Origin: Enterobacter sp. Ag1
GTDB taxonomy: Bacteria > Pseudomonadota > Gammaproteobacteria > Enterobacterales > Enterobacteriaceae
Length of the DNA: 64,000 nucleotides
Reading direction: 5' to 3'
NCBI GenBank assembly: GCA_000277545.1
Contig: AKXM01000034.1
Span: 186,001-250,000, forward strand
Within the stretch, counting starts at the first letter, position 1; each line of letters opens with the position of its first letter. Below, piece after piece: positions 19,780-29,019 of the stretch. The notes beneath the pieces were generated by a model. It saw only the letters and a list, made by a program, of their open reading frames with translations, was not told the origin of the DNA and made no database searches. The position numbers and the translations under genes are program-made.

Positions 19780-21888
19780 ATGGAAAAACTATGGAAAGCC
19801 ACCCCGCTGCTCCTCGTCTGTTCGCTATCTGCCCGTTGGGCAATCGCCGACGCGCCGCAGCCCCCGGCTACGCCCCAAATTCCCCACCAGCTTATTGAGC
19901 ATGGCGATGTTCGCGTGGATAACTATTTTTGGCTCAGGGATGACAGCCGCAGCGACGCGAAAGTGCTGCGTCATCTTGAGGAGGAGAATAATTACGCCCG
20001 CGAGGTACTGAAGCCGTCCGCAGCGTTAACGGACACGCTGTATCGGGAAATGGTGGCGCGAATGAGCCAGGAAAACCGCTCTGTGCCCTTCCAGCGCAAC
20101 GGTTATCGCTATCAGGATGTTTATCTGGCCGGGCAAGAATACGCCGTCAGCCAGCGGCAGCTCGTCGGGGGCGAAGGTGACTGGCAAACGCTGGTGGACG
20201 GCAACCTGCGTGCCAAAGGCCAGGCCTATTACCAGCTAAATGGCCTGGTCGTCAGTCAGGACAATCAGATGATGGCGATTGCCGAGGACACGACGGGCCG
20301 CCGCCAGTATCGCCTCTCGCTGCGCGATTTGAACAGCGGAAAATGGCTCCCGGATGCGATCGAAAACACCTCCGGGAATATGGTGTGGTCTAATGACGGG
20401 CGCTACCTGTTTTATATCCGCAATAATCCACAAACCCTGGTGCCCTCGCAGGTCTGGCGGCATCGTCCCGGCACGCCTGTTGCCGAGGACGTGCTGGTCT
20501 ATCAAGAGGCTGACGGCGGCTATTATCTTGGGCTTTCCCGTTCGGCTTCGGACCGCTATTTAATCATCACGCTCAGTGCCAGCACCTCATCAGAAGCCCG
20601 CCTGATCGATGCGGATAAACCCGAAACACCCCCGGTACTTTTCGTCACCCGCAGGCCGGGGATTGAATATTATCTCGACCATTTTGAGGGGGAGTTCTAC
20701 CTGCGTGCAAACCAGGAAAGCGCCAATTTTGGGCTGTATAAAAGCCACGCACCCGGCGACAAATGGCAGGCGGTGGTTGCGCCCCAATCCAATAAAATGG
20801 TGGAAGGATTCACCCTGTTTAAAGACTGGCTGGTGGTGGCTGAACGCCGGGACGGGCTGAGCCAGATACGCAAGATTAACTGGCTGAACCACAGTGAGCA
20901 GACGCTACAGTTTGATGACGCCAGCTATATGGCCTGGCTCGGCTATAACCCGGAGCCACAGGCCGGCAAGCTGCGCTATGGCTACTCTTCGATGACCACG
21001 CCCACCAGCGCTTATGAATGGGATCTGGCCAGCGGCGAACGTACCCTGCTAAAACGCCAGGAGGTCAATAACACCTCGCCGGAGAATTACCACAGCGAGC
21101 GGATCTGGATCGCCGCCCGCGACGGCGTGAAGGTGCCTGTCTCGCTGGTGTATAACAAAAAAATGTTCAAACCGGCCCACAGCCCGCTGCTGGTTTACGG
21201 CTATGGTGCCTACGGAATGAGCATGGATCCGGCCTTCAGCGCCAACAGACTCAGCCTTCTGGACCGCGGTTTTGTGTTCGCTATTGTGCACGTTCGCGGC
21301 GGGGGTGAGCTTGGCCAGCGTTGGTATCAGCAAGGGAAGCTGGAAAACAAGCCCAACAGCTTTAATGATTTTCTCGATGCGACCCACGGCCTGGTTAAGT
21401 TGGGCTTCGGGCAGGCTGGCAGACTTTACGCCATGGGCGGAAGCGCTGGCGGCTTGCTGATGGGCAACGTGATTAACCAGCAGCCCACACTCTTCAATGC
21501 CGTGGTGGCGCAGGTGCCGTTTGTGGACGTGGTGACAACCATGCTGGACGAATCCCTGCCGCTCACGGTGGGAGAATATGACGAATGGGGCAACCCGCAC
21601 CGTAAGACAGACTATCTGCGGCTCAAATCCTGGAGTCCTTACGACAACGTTAAGCCCTCGCACTACCCAAATCTGCTGGTGACCAGCGGCCTCAACGACT
21701 CGCAGGTGCAATACTGGGAGCCAGCGAAGTGGGTCGCGAAGCTGCGTGAAAACCAGCGGGGCTCCGGCAAAATCCTTCTGATGACCGAGATGCAGGCCGG
21801 GCACGGCGGTAAATCAGGCCGAATAAAACGCCTGGAGAATACCGCCCTCGAATACAGTTTTATTCTGGAGGCAGATAAACAGCACTAA
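19780..21888 (+). CDS. Exported oligopeptidase B-like S9 peptidase
   Basis: A 702-residue prolyl-oligopeptidase family enzyme of the oligopeptidase B type: N-terminal beta-propeller and C-terminal alpha/beta hydrolase. The catalytic triad is Ser555 (GGSAGG), Asp640 (SGLNDSQV) and His675 (AGHGGK), spaced exactly as Ser532, Asp617 and His652 of E. coli PtrB. Unlike cytosolic PtrB it begins with a likely signal peptide (MEKLWKATPLLLVCSL, cleavage near AIA-D), so it should work in the periplasm. It cuts after Arg or Lys in peptides in known members. It lies between a TonB gene and a receptor gene, suggesting it processes imported protein or peptide. Confidence 0.9.
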   Translation: MEKLWKATPLLLVCSLSARWAIADAPQPPATPQIPHQLIEHGDVRVDNYFWLRDDSRSDAKVLRHLEEENNYAREVLKPSAALTDTLYREMVARMSQENRSVPFQRNGYRYQDVYLAGQEYAVSQRQLVGGEGDWQTLVDGNLRAKGQAYYQLNGLVVSQDNQMMAIAEDTTGRRQYRLSLRDLNSGKWLPDAIENTSGNMVWSNDGRYLFYIRNNPQTLVPSQVWRHRPGTPVAEDVLVYQEADGGYYLGLSRSASDRYLIITLSASTSSEARLIDADKPETPPVLFVTRRPGIEYYLDHFEGEFYLRANQESANFGLYKSHAPGDKWQAVVAPQSNKMVEGFTLFKDWLVVAERRDGLSQIRKINWLNHSEQTLQFDDASYMAWLGYNPEPQAGKLRYGYSSMTTPTSAYEWDLASGERTLLKRQEVNNTSPENYHSERIWIAARDGVKVPVSLVYNKKMFKPAHSPLLVYGYGAYGMSMDPAFSANRLSLLDRGFVFAIVHVRGGGELGQRWYQQGKLENKPNSFNDFLDATHGLVKLGFGQAGRLYAMGGSAGGLLMGNVINQQPTLFNAVVAQVPFVDVVTTMLDESLPLTVGEYDEWGNPHRKTDYLRLKSWSPYDNVKPSHYPNLLVTSGLNDSQVQYWEPAKWVAKLRENQRGSGKILLMTEMQAGHGGKSGRIKRLENTALEYSFILEADKQH

Positions 21889-21895
21889 CCTGGAA

Positions 21896-21916
21896 GCCTT
21901 CCCTTAATGGGAAGGC
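21896..21916 (+). terminator. Intercistronic hairpin
   Basis: GCCTTCCC (21896-21903) / GGGAAGGC (21909-21916) with a TTAAT loop, no T-run. It may lower or process the transcript between the peptidase and receptor genes rather than stop it. Confidence 0.45.
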
Positions 21917-21978
21917 CTACTCAGGCAACATAATAATAAAAATAACTTTTATTTTATTACAATACTTCAAGGACACGT

Positions 21979-24246
21979 ATGAACGTTAATAAACTGGCCG
22001 TAACTCTCGGCTCGGGCATGTTATTGCTCAGCGCCAGCGGATTGGCAAAAAATAGTGATGAAATAACTAACGGGGACAAAAAAGGCTCGGCGGTATTTAG
22101 CCCACTTAATGTTTCCGCCGGAAATATTACCCGCGAACAAGAGGCGCTGGAAAAACCTGGCGCAACCAGCTCCCGCGCCACGGATAAAAACCTGCAATCT
22201 CTGGATGCCACGCTCCGCAGTATGCCTGGCACCTATACCCAAATCGATCCTGGCCAGGGGACGGTGAGCGTGAACATTCGCGGGATGAGCGGTTTTGGCC
22301 GGGTTAACACGATGGTGGACGGCATTACCCAAAGCTTTTACGGCACCACAACGTCCGGCACTACCGTTCACGGCTCCACTAACAACCAGGCCGGGGTGCT
22401 TATCGACCCGAATTTCCTGGTCGGCGTGGACGTTACGCGTGGGGACAGCAGTGGTTCCGCGGGAATCAACGCCCTTGCCGGCAGCGCAAACATGCGCACC
22501 CTCGGCGTCGATGACGTGATTTTTAAGGGGAATGATTACGGGTTGCGGTCGCGCTTCTCGGTGGGCAGCAACGGGATCGGGCGCAGCGGGATGATTGCGA
22601 CGGCCGGAAGAACAGACGCCTTTAGCGATACCGGGAGCTTTGGCGCAATGGCCGCCATCAGCGGCAGTTCTATTTATTCTAATTTCTCGAACGGCTCAGG
22701 CATTAATAGTGAAGAGTTTGGTTACGATAAATTTATGAAGCAGAACCCGAAATCCCAGCTTTATAAAATGGACATTAAGCCCAACGAATTTAATAGTGTC
22801 GAACTGTCGGCGAGAACCTATGAAAATAAATTCTCCCGCCGGGACATCACCAGCGACGATTATTATATTAAATATCACTATGCCCCGTTCTCTGAGCTAA
22901 TTGATTTTAACGTCACGGCCAGCACCAGCCGCGGCGATCAGAAATACCGGGATGATTCGTTGTTTACTTTTTACAGCACCTCCGCGCAAAACCGTTCCGA
23001 TGCGCTGGATATAAACAATACCAGCCGTTTTAGCCTGGGCGATAACGATCTGGCATTTACGCTGGGCAGCAAGCTAATGCGCACCCGTTACACCAGGTTT
23101 ATTAATGCCGCCGCAGGGGATGAGAAAACCAACCAGGAGGCTATAGAAAACAATCCATTCGCACCTTCCGGGCGGCAGGATATTTCGGCGTTATACACCG
23201 GACTGCAGGTGACGCGCGGTATCTGGCAGGCAGATCTTAACCTCAACTACACGCGCAACCGAATTACCGGGCATAAGCCGCCCTGTGACGAACGCGTTGT
23301 CTGCGTCCCCCAGGGAAGTTACGACGTTGACCAACGAGAAAGCGGTTTTAACCCATCGGTCCAGCTGTCGGCCCAGGCTACGCCGTGGCTTCAGCCATTT
23401 GTCGGCTACAGTAAATCGATGCGTGCGCCAAATATTCAGGAGATGTTTTTCTCCAACTCCGGCGGCGCATCCATGAACCCGTTCTTAAAACCTGAACGCG
23501 CGGAAACCTGGCAGGCCGGATTTAATATCGACACCAAAGATCTGCTCGTTCAGCAGGACTCGCTGCGCTTTAAGGCGCTGGCCTACCGCAGCAGGATCCA
23601 GAACTATATCTTCAGCGAGTCTTATCAGGTTTGCACCGGCGGTAGAAAATGCAATATGACCGAGGTGCTGGGCAATGACTGGGCGGACATCAGCGACGAG
23701 TACAGCGACAATATGTACATTTACGTGAACTCGGCCACCGGCGTCACCGCTCACGGCGTGGAACTGGAGATGGACTACGACGCAGGCTTCGCCTTTAGTC
23801 GCCTCTCCTTCAGCCAGCAGCAGACCGACCAGCCCACGTCTATCGCCAGCACCTACTTTGGCGCGGGGGATATTACCGAGCTGCCACGGAAATACATGAC
23901 GCTGGATGCCGGCGTGCGCTTCTTCGATAAGGCTCTGACCCTCGGGACGATAGTGAAGTACACCGGTAAAGCACGGCGGCTGTCGCCTGATTTCGAAACC
24001 GATGAGCGTACCGGGGCCATCGTTAAAGAGGATTTACCGCAGATCCCGACGATTATCGACCTCTACGGCACTTATGAGGTGAACCGCAATCTGATGCTGA
24101 AACTCACGGTACAAAACCTGATGAACCGGGATTACTCCGAGGCGCTGAACAAGCTCAATATGATGCCCGGACCTGGAGATGACGCCAGCCGGGCGAATAC
24201 CGCCCGCGGCAGAACCTGGATTTTTGGTGGCGAAGTTCGCTTCTGA
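21979..24246 (+). CDS. TonB-dependent outer-membrane receptor (haem/haemoprotein type)
   Basis: A 755-residue TonB-dependent receptor with a signal peptide (about 1-22), a plug domain at about 55-180 (SVNIRGMSGFGRVNTMVDG) and a barrel ending in aromatic Phe (GEVRF). The motifs YSKSMRAPNIQEMFF and NPFLKPERAETWQ at about residues 475-515 correspond to the FRAP and NPNL boxes of haem and haemoglobin receptors, though slightly changed. No clear TonB box was seen. It closes the Fur-controlled cluster. Haem, a haemoprotein or another iron protein is the likely ligand; the exact one is unknown. Confidence 0.88.
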   Translation: MNVNKLAVTLGSGMLLLSASGLAKNSDEITNGDKKGSAVFSPLNVSAGNITREQEALEKPGATSSRATDKNLQSLDATLRSMPGTYTQIDPGQGTVSVNIRGMSGFGRVNTMVDGITQSFYGTTTSGTTVHGSTNNQAGVLIDPNFLVGVDVTRGDSSGSAGINALAGSANMRTLGVDDVIFKGNDYGLRSRFSVGSNGIGRSGMIATAGRTDAFSDTGSFGAMAAISGSSIYSNFSNGSGINSEEFGYDKFMKQNPKSQLYKMDIKPNEFNSVELSARTYENKFSRRDITSDDYYIKYHYAPFSELIDFNVTASTSRGDQKYRDDSLFTFYSTSAQNRSDALDINNTSRFSLGDNDLAFTLGSKLMRTRYTRFINAAAGDEKTNQEAIENNPFAPSGRQDISALYTGLQVTRGIWQADLNLNYTRNRITGHKPPCDERVVCVPQGSYDVDQRESGFNPSVQLSAQATPWLQPFVGYSKSMRAPNIQEMFFSNSGGASMNPFLKPERAETWQAGFNIDTKDLLVQQDSLRFKALAYRSRIQNYIFSESYQVCTGGRKCNMTEVLGNDWADISDEYSDNMYIYVNSATGVTAHGVELEMDYDAGFAFSRLSFSQQQTDQPTSIASTYFGAGDITELPRKYMTLDAGVRFFDKALTLGTIVKYTGKARRLSPDFETDERTGAIVKEDLPQIPTIIDLYGTYEVNRNLMLKLTVQNLMNRDYSEALNKLNMMPGPGDDASRANTARGRTWIFGGEVRF

Positions 24247-24287
24247 TTGTCAGCCCATCGCCCGGTTTTAGGCCGGGCGATGGGTAA

Positions 24288-25181
24288 TTAGCGGTATTTC
24301 ATCTTCTGCAAGTCTTCAATCAGACCGGGTCCTGATGGCCGCCAGCCTGTTTTCTGCTGCGTGATGGTGCTGGAGGCCGACATGTCGTGGGCGGCAAAAT
24401 TTCCCAGCCAGCCAAAATGATCGCTGGCTTTGTCGGCGGCAATGCTGCGTACCGGCACACCAAGCCCCTGCCCGATCGTTTCGGCGATCGTTTTAGTCGC
24501 GATCCCTTCTTCCGCCACGGCGTTGTAGCGCTCCCCGGCCACGCCTCTCTCCACCGCCTGAACATACAGACGGGCAGCATCGCTCAGATGCACCGCCGAC
24601 CAGCGGTTTTTGCCTTCGTCAACATATGCCGCCACGCCTTTGTCGCGAGCCAGCTCAATAAGCGGCGTAATTAGCCCCTGCCTGAAGGTGTCATGCACCT
24701 GCGGCAAGCGTACAAAAGAGGCGTTAACGCCTCGCTCAAGCAGGCTGGCACCGGCAATTTCCGTGGCCTTGCGTGGGTTTGGCGTCTGAAGGTTATACCC
24801 CGCTTCCGTCGCCGGTTGGCCCGGTTCAGTGGCGCCCATTGCCACAAAAGAGGTGATCACTACCGGGCGAGCCGAGCCCACCAGCGCGTCCCCCATGGCA
24901 GTAATCACTTTCCCGTCCGCCTCGCAGTTGGCGACAAAGTTAGAGAAATCATGATTAAACGCAGTGTGAATCACGGCATCAGCAAGATCTGCCCCGTGCT
25001 GCAGGCTGGCGAGGTCATCCAGATCGCCATAATGTGCTTTTGCGCCCCAGGCTGATAAAGCCTCGGCTCCGCGCTGAGAACGCGTTAACCCCAGTACCTG
25101 ATGCCCGGCGGCGAGCAGCCGTTGCACGATGGCCGAGCCAAGAAAACCGGTCGCACCGGTGACAAAAATACGCATAGTCAT
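24288..25181 (-). CDS. Atypical SDR, NAD(P)-binding epimerase-like protein
   Basis: A 297-residue extended or atypical SDR. It starts MTMRIFVTGATGFLGSAIV, giving the TGxxGxxG cofactor motif at about residues 8-15, and contains the family stretch HYGDLDDLASL. The classical Tyr-x3-Lys is not evident in its usual place, which fits the atypical group. It is divergent from an AraC-family gene that may control it. Such genes often occur in antibiotic- or quinone-responsive pairs, but no substrate can be named. Two ATGs six bases apart are equally good starts. Confidence 0.82.
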   Translation of the reverse strand: MTMRIFVTGATGFLGSAIVQRLLAAGHQVLGLTRSQRGAEALSAWGAKAHYGDLDDLASLQHGADLADAVIHTAFNHDFSNFVANCEADGKVITAMGDALVGSARPVVITSFVAMGATEPGQPATEAGYNLQTPNPRKATEIAGASLLERGVNASFVRLPQVHDTFRQGLITPLIELARDKGVAAYVDEGKNRWSAVHLSDAARLYVQAVERGVAGERYNAVAEEGIATKTIAETIGQGLGVPVRSIAADKASDHFGWLGNFAAHDMSASSTITQQKTGWRPSGPGLIEDLQKMKYR

Positions 25182-25299
25182 TACCCCAAACCGTCACTGA
25201 GGACTGAGTTGCCGTCCGACGGGATTTACTGTAAACAGGGGAAGAAAGACGAACAATGTTCAAAAGTCGCCATTTTTGGTCTCATCGTCTGGAGTTGCT

Positions 25300-26196
25300 A
25301 TGGATCCGCTGTCTGAACTGCTTTCTCTGCTGAAACCCCAGAGCTATGCCTCCGGCGGCGTGGCGCTGCATGAAGGTATGGCCATTCAGTGGCCTGAGCA
25401 TGCCGGCATCAAGTGTTATGCCGTGGTGTCAGGCCGCTGCTGGCTTTCGGTTGAGGGTATGAACGAGCCGCTGCTGCTGCAGGCGGGGGACTGTTATCTC
25501 CTGCCGCCGGGGCCGCCTTTTTGCCTCGCGACCGGGCTTGATGCCGCACCTGTAGATTTCTACACGCTGCGCCAGGCGGGCAAGCTGGGGCCTGACGTTG
25601 TCCCCGGCCAGCAGGAAAGCTGTTTCCTGGTCGGCGGCCATTTTGTGCTGAGCGGGGAAGCGGCCGATCTGCTGCTGAGTTCTTTGCCGCCGGTGGTCTG
25701 CATTCAGAAACCTGAAAGTAAGGCCGCCATGCGCTGGGCGCTGGATCAAATGTCCGATGAAGTCCGCCAGCCTCGCCCCGGTAGCGCGCTTATTATTCAG
25801 CAGCTTGCGTGGATGCTGCTGATTCAGGCTTTGAGGCTGCACTTAGCTCAGCAACCCGCCGTGGGCTGGCTGTATGCGCTGGCGGATAAACAGCTTAGTC
25901 TGGCCCTGACCTGCATGCATAAAGAGCCCGCTTTCAACTGGACGCTGGAAAAACTGGCTGAGCGCGTGGGAATGTCGCGGTCGGCGTTTGCCGCCCGGTT
26001 CAAAGCGGTGACGGGCGCATCCGCTATCGATTACCTGACGCGCTGGCGCATGATGCTGGCCTGCGACAGGCTGCGCCAGTCGGGTGATTCCCTGGCGCGT
26101 ATTGCGGTGGCATTGGGGTATGAATCTGAAAGCGCGTTCGGTAAAGCTTTTAAGCGGGTGATGGGCTGCTCACCCCGGCAGTATTCAAAAGGCTAG
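25300..26196 (+). CDS. AraC-family regulator with cupin domain
   Basis: A 298-residue regulator from the ATG at 25300 (GGAG 6 bases upstream). An N-terminal cupin-like sensor domain (about 1-180, AraC_binding_2/cupin_6 style, LQAGDCYLLPPG) is followed by a C-terminal AraC helix-turn-helix pair (about 195-295; LAERVGMSRSAFAARFK and IAVALGYESESAFGKAFKR). It is divergent from the atypical SDR, with 118 bp between starts, and probably regulates it. The effector is unknown. Confidence 0.9.
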   Translation: MDPLSELLSLLKPQSYASGGVALHEGMAIQWPEHAGIKCYAVVSGRCWLSVEGMNEPLLLQAGDCYLLPPGPPFCLATGLDAAPVDFYTLRQAGKLGPDVVPGQQESCFLVGGHFVLSGEAADLLLSSLPPVVCIQKPESKAAMRWALDQMSDEVRQPRPGSALIIQQLAWMLLIQALRLHLAQQPAVGWLYALADKQLSLALTCMHKEPAFNWTLEKLAERVGMSRSAFAARFKAVTGASAIDYLTRWRMMLACDRLRQSGDSLARIAVALGYESESAFGKAFKRVMGCSPRQYSKG

Positions 26197-26206
26197 CGGC
26201 TGGCGC

Positions 26207-26743
26207 TCAGGGCCGCTGGCGCTTGCCGGGCATCATCCGCAGCAGCGTATTGTCTTTCCAGACGTAATGGTGAAACAGCGCGCCGAAGGCGTGGATGCCA
26301 ATCACGAAATAGCCGGTGTTGGCGAGGAGTTCATGCCAGGACTTGAGGCTGAACTCCATGTCTTCGTCCGGCACCGCCGCCACCGGCATGTTTAACCCAA
26401 AGGCCACCCAGTCACTGCCGCGATAGTACATTGCCAGGAAGCCCAGCACCGGCAGCGCAATAAACATCAGATAGACAATCGTGTGGACCAGATGAGAGAT
26501 GCCGATCACCGCCGGATGCGGCTTTGGCACAATGGCCGGGGCGCGGTATTTGATGCGCATCAGCAGACGGGCAACCATCAACCCCAGCACGGAAATGCCG
26601 CAGGTGAAATGAATGGCGTTGATCAGTGGCCGGTAGCTGCGCGGGGCAAAGCCACGCAGCTCCATGGCGCAATAAGCCCCCACGACCAGCAGAAAAACCA
26701 GCCAGTGGATCGAAATCTGTACCGAGGTATATTTAGTCCGCAT
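26207..26743 (-). CDS. cybB: Cytochrome b561 CybB
   Basis: A 178-residue four-helix membrane cytochrome similar in length and motif to E. coli CybB (176): VQISIHWLVFLLVVGAYCAMELRG at the start, HLVHTIVYLMFIALPVLG mid-protein and HHYVWKDNTLLRMMP at the end. Haem-ligand histidines in the helices are kept. CybB moves electrons from ubiquinol to superoxide in E. coli. The start at 26743 is chosen over an upstream in-frame ATG because it gives the family length and N-terminus. In E. coli it is also near ydcF and trg. Confidence 0.95.
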   Translation of the reverse strand: MRTKYTSVQISIHWLVFLLVVGAYCAMELRGFAPRSYRPLINAIHFTCGISVLGLMVARLLMRIKYRAPAIVPKPHPAVIGISHLVHTIVYLMFIALPVLGFLAMYYRGSDWVAFGLNMPVAAVPDEDMEFSLKSWHELLANTGYFVIGIHAFGALFHHYVWKDNTLLRMMPGKRQRP

Positions 26744-26887
26744 GAGAGACCCTGCCCTGAAATTACGTTGAATGCCAGGATAACGAAGAAACATTAAAAG
26801 AGTATTAACATCAACATATTATGGGCGTTAATTTGTTTCAGCGTGTGATTTTTTAGCCATAACGTTTATCAGGGCAAGATCGAGGGA

Positions 26888-27682
26888 TTACAGCCCCCGC
26901 TGGCGAATCAATGCGCTTAGCGCCATGTCCTGCTGGAGCGCATGCCAGGCGGCCATCACCTGCGGGGGAATATCGACGTGAACGATAAAGTCCCGCCCCT
27001 GCGGGCCATAGCCGGTTGCGTCGTCACGTAAGCGAGGGATCTCACCCAGCGCCAGCGAAACGTAGCGCTCAATCGGCCATAAACCTTCAGCTTCTCCGGC
27101 AAAAACAGTGCCCTGTTCTCCCTCGACTAATTCAGGAGCCACACCGGGCCAGCTTAGCCATTCCGGCGCCTGCGCGTCGCCCTGCCAAACGCGAGCAAAA
27201 GTCGCCACGGTGCGGCGCTGCATGGTCGGATCCTGAATAATCAGCACACGCTCGGGGCTCAGGCCATGTTCGGCCATTTTCTCCACGCTAAACCGCGCGT
27301 TTTCCCCACAGTTGGTCGATTTCTCTTCGGTGATAATTTTCTCGTTCGGGACTTTCCAGAACTGGTGGGCAATGTCCTGGATGATCTCCGCTTCGGCACG
27401 GCCGGTGGTTGGAATCGTGTTGTAGCGCGGGTGGCGAGCAATTTCCGCGTAGAGGTATGTTGTGGAATGGCCTATGCCGCCGGCGATGAGCAGCGGTTTT
27501 TCACTGTTGGCGGCAAACTCACACGCGGCCTCGAGGGTTGGGATCACGGCGTTACCGGCCAGGATAATCAGATCGGCATCCTGTGCCTGCGGCGCGCCTG
27601 TAAAATCGCTTTGCGCCAGCCACTGGCCGAGCGTATTAACGGCCTGAATTGTCGGCTGACTCAAGGTTGGAGATGTCATCAT
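26888..27682 (-). CDS. ydcF: YdcF, DUF218-family protein
   Basis: A 264-residue protein matching E. coli YdcF (266): LILAGNAVIPTLEAA near residue 45, GGIGHSTTYLY, STNCGENARFS and the C-terminal PRLRDDATGYGPQGRDFIVHVD. YdcF belongs to the SanA/ElyC DUF218 group; the E. coli protein binds S-adenosylmethionine in its crystal structure but has no proven role. GGGAGG lies upstream of the start. Its neighbours cybB and trg match E. coli order, although aldA and gapC are absent between them. Confidence 0.95.
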   Translation of the reverse strand: MMTSPTLSQPTIQAVNTLGQWLAQSDFTGAPQAQDADLIILAGNAVIPTLEAACEFAANSEKPLLIAGGIGHSTTYLYAEIARHPRYNTIPTTGRAEAEIIQDIAHQFWKVPNEKIITEEKSTNCGENARFSVEKMAEHGLSPERVLIIQDPTMQRRTVATFARVWQGDAQAPEWLSWPGVAPELVEGEQGTVFAGEAEGLWPIERYVSLALGEIPRLRDDATGYGPQGRDFIVHVDIPPQVMAAWHALQQDMALSALIRQRGL

Positions 27683-27768
27683 GAGCGGGATCCTCCCGGT
27701 TAAAAACCAGCGTGTAGCCTAGCCCGGTCAAGGCTATACGCCAATCAGATGCGACTGAAAGGGCTGTT

Positions 27769-28614
27769 TCAGGCTGCCAGCGACTTGCGCAGCAGCAGGC
27801 GGTAATCGTCCGTGTCGCCCTTCGGCTCAATCTCAATAAGCTGATAGCCGTTTTTAAGCAGCATCATTAGCATGCCGCGAAATTTGTTGCGAGTTTTCAC
27901 GGTCAGCGTGCAGAAGCCCTGTTCCATCGCCCATTTTTCCTGCTCGACCAGTAAAGCCTGAGCGACGCCGTCCCGCCTGAACTCAGGTAAAACGCCGCCG
28001 AGCCAGCTGTAAAACGCCGTCTCACCGAGCGCGTAGCCGAGCTTAAACCCGGCGGGAACGCCGTTGACACAGGCGATAAGCTGGCTGGTTTGGTTCGTTG
28101 CGAGACGAGTCTGAAGATCCGCCACGCTTTTACAATCATCAAATTCGGGCAGGCGGTGGTAAAGCGCGAGGATCTCCTCCAGCGAGGCATGCCGCACCGT
28201 CAGGCTAACGCCCTGAAAAGTCATACCCTGATAAGGTTTTGCCCGACAGGCCGCAAGCCGACTGGCTAAATCCCCGACGTGCAGCTCAAGCTGGTGGTTG
28301 TCCGGGTCAAGAAAGTAGAAGGAATGCCCTTCGCTGCGGTTGTCTTTCCAGACCCGCGCGCCTTGCTGTTCCAGCGCCTTAACCGTTCGGGGCAAGGCCT
28401 CTGCGCTCACGCTGAACGCGTAGTGGGTATAATGCGCGGGCCGCTCACCGGCCTTTGCGTCCAGAGCAAGACACAGCCATAGGTCACCGCAGGAAAGATA
28501 AGCCCCGGCCTCCCAGCGCGCATGCAGCCTGATGCCCGGCAGGCTTTGATAAAACGCCAGACTCCGCGCCAGGTCTCGCACCGCAAGCGTCAAGTGATTC
28601 AGGCCAGTTAGCAT
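27769..28614 (-). CDS. FosA-like glutathione transferase fused to a GNAT domain
   Basis: A 281-residue fusion. Residues 1-133 are a full FosA: metal ligands His7, His64 and Glu110, plus Thr9, Trp46, Lys90, Ser94, Ser98, Tyr100 and Arg119, all at FosA numbering. FosA adds glutathione to fosfomycin with Mn and K ions. The usual FosA stop near residue 135-140 is absent; the frame continues into a GNAT acetyltransferase domain (about 150-280, acetyl-CoA loop [13 protein letters not shown]). It starts 2 bp after the DUF2132 stop, whose end supplies its AAGGAA ribosome site. The GNAT substrate is unknown. Confidence 0.9.
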   Translation of the reverse strand: MLTGLNHLTLAVRDLARSLAFYQSLPGIRLHARWEAGAYLSCGDLWLCLALDAKAGERPAHYTHYAFSVSAEALPRTVKALEQQGARVWKDNRSEGHSFYFLDPDNHQLELHVGDLASRLAACRAKPYQGMTFQGVSLTVRHASLEEILALYHRLPEFDDCKSVADLQTRLATNQTSQLIACVNGVPAGFKLGYALGETAFYSWLGGVLPEFRRDGVAQALLVEQEKWAMEQGFCTLTVKTRNKFRGMLMMLLKNGYQLIEIEPKGDTDDYRLLLRKSLAA

Positions 28615-28616
28615 GG

Positions 28617-28895
28617 TTATTCCTTATTTTTGGCCTGCCAGTTGGCCCAGGGGCTGTCCGCCGGTGCGTCGTTTCTGGTCTCTGGCTCATCCAGAGAAGC
28701 GATGTACATCTCTTCCACTTCTTTGCGCGCCCAGGGCGTACGGCGCAGGAACTTCAGGCTGGACTTAATGGTGGGATCGCTTTTAAAGCAGTTGATATTT
28801 ACCTGCCGCGCCATTTCGGCCCAGCCGTAACGTTCGACCAGAGCGTTAAGCAACGCTTCAAGCGTCACGCCGTGCAGCGGATCTTTTGAACTCAT
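28617..28895 (-). CDS. DUF2132 (VF530) family protein
   Basis: A 92-residue protein with the VF530 pattern: [48 protein letters not shown] in order. The family is small, DNA-binding-like in fold and of unknown function. The frame is open upstream, but MSSKDPLHG at 28895 is the normal family start. It forms a two-gene unit with the FosA-GNAT gene. Confidence 0.9.
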   Translation of the reverse strand: MSSKDPLHGVTLEALLNALVERYGWAEMARQVNINCFKSDPTIKSSLKFLRRTPWARKEVEEMYIASLDEPETRNDAPADSPWANWQAKNKE

Positions 28896-29019
28896 GTTTT
28901 TTCCGGCTATTTCGTCAATTTGCGCACACCTTACTGATTCTAAAGGCATGGCGCAACAGCGTGCGGAGCGAAACTAAAAGAAGTGAGAGGCGGCCCATTG
29001 CTGAGCCGCGAGAGGTAAA

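Noticed and set aside
21934-21960. AT-rich AATAAAA/TTTTATT symmetry before the receptor gene, tested as a second Fur box
   Set aside because: Lacks the GATAAT core; it is better explained as simple AT-rich leader.
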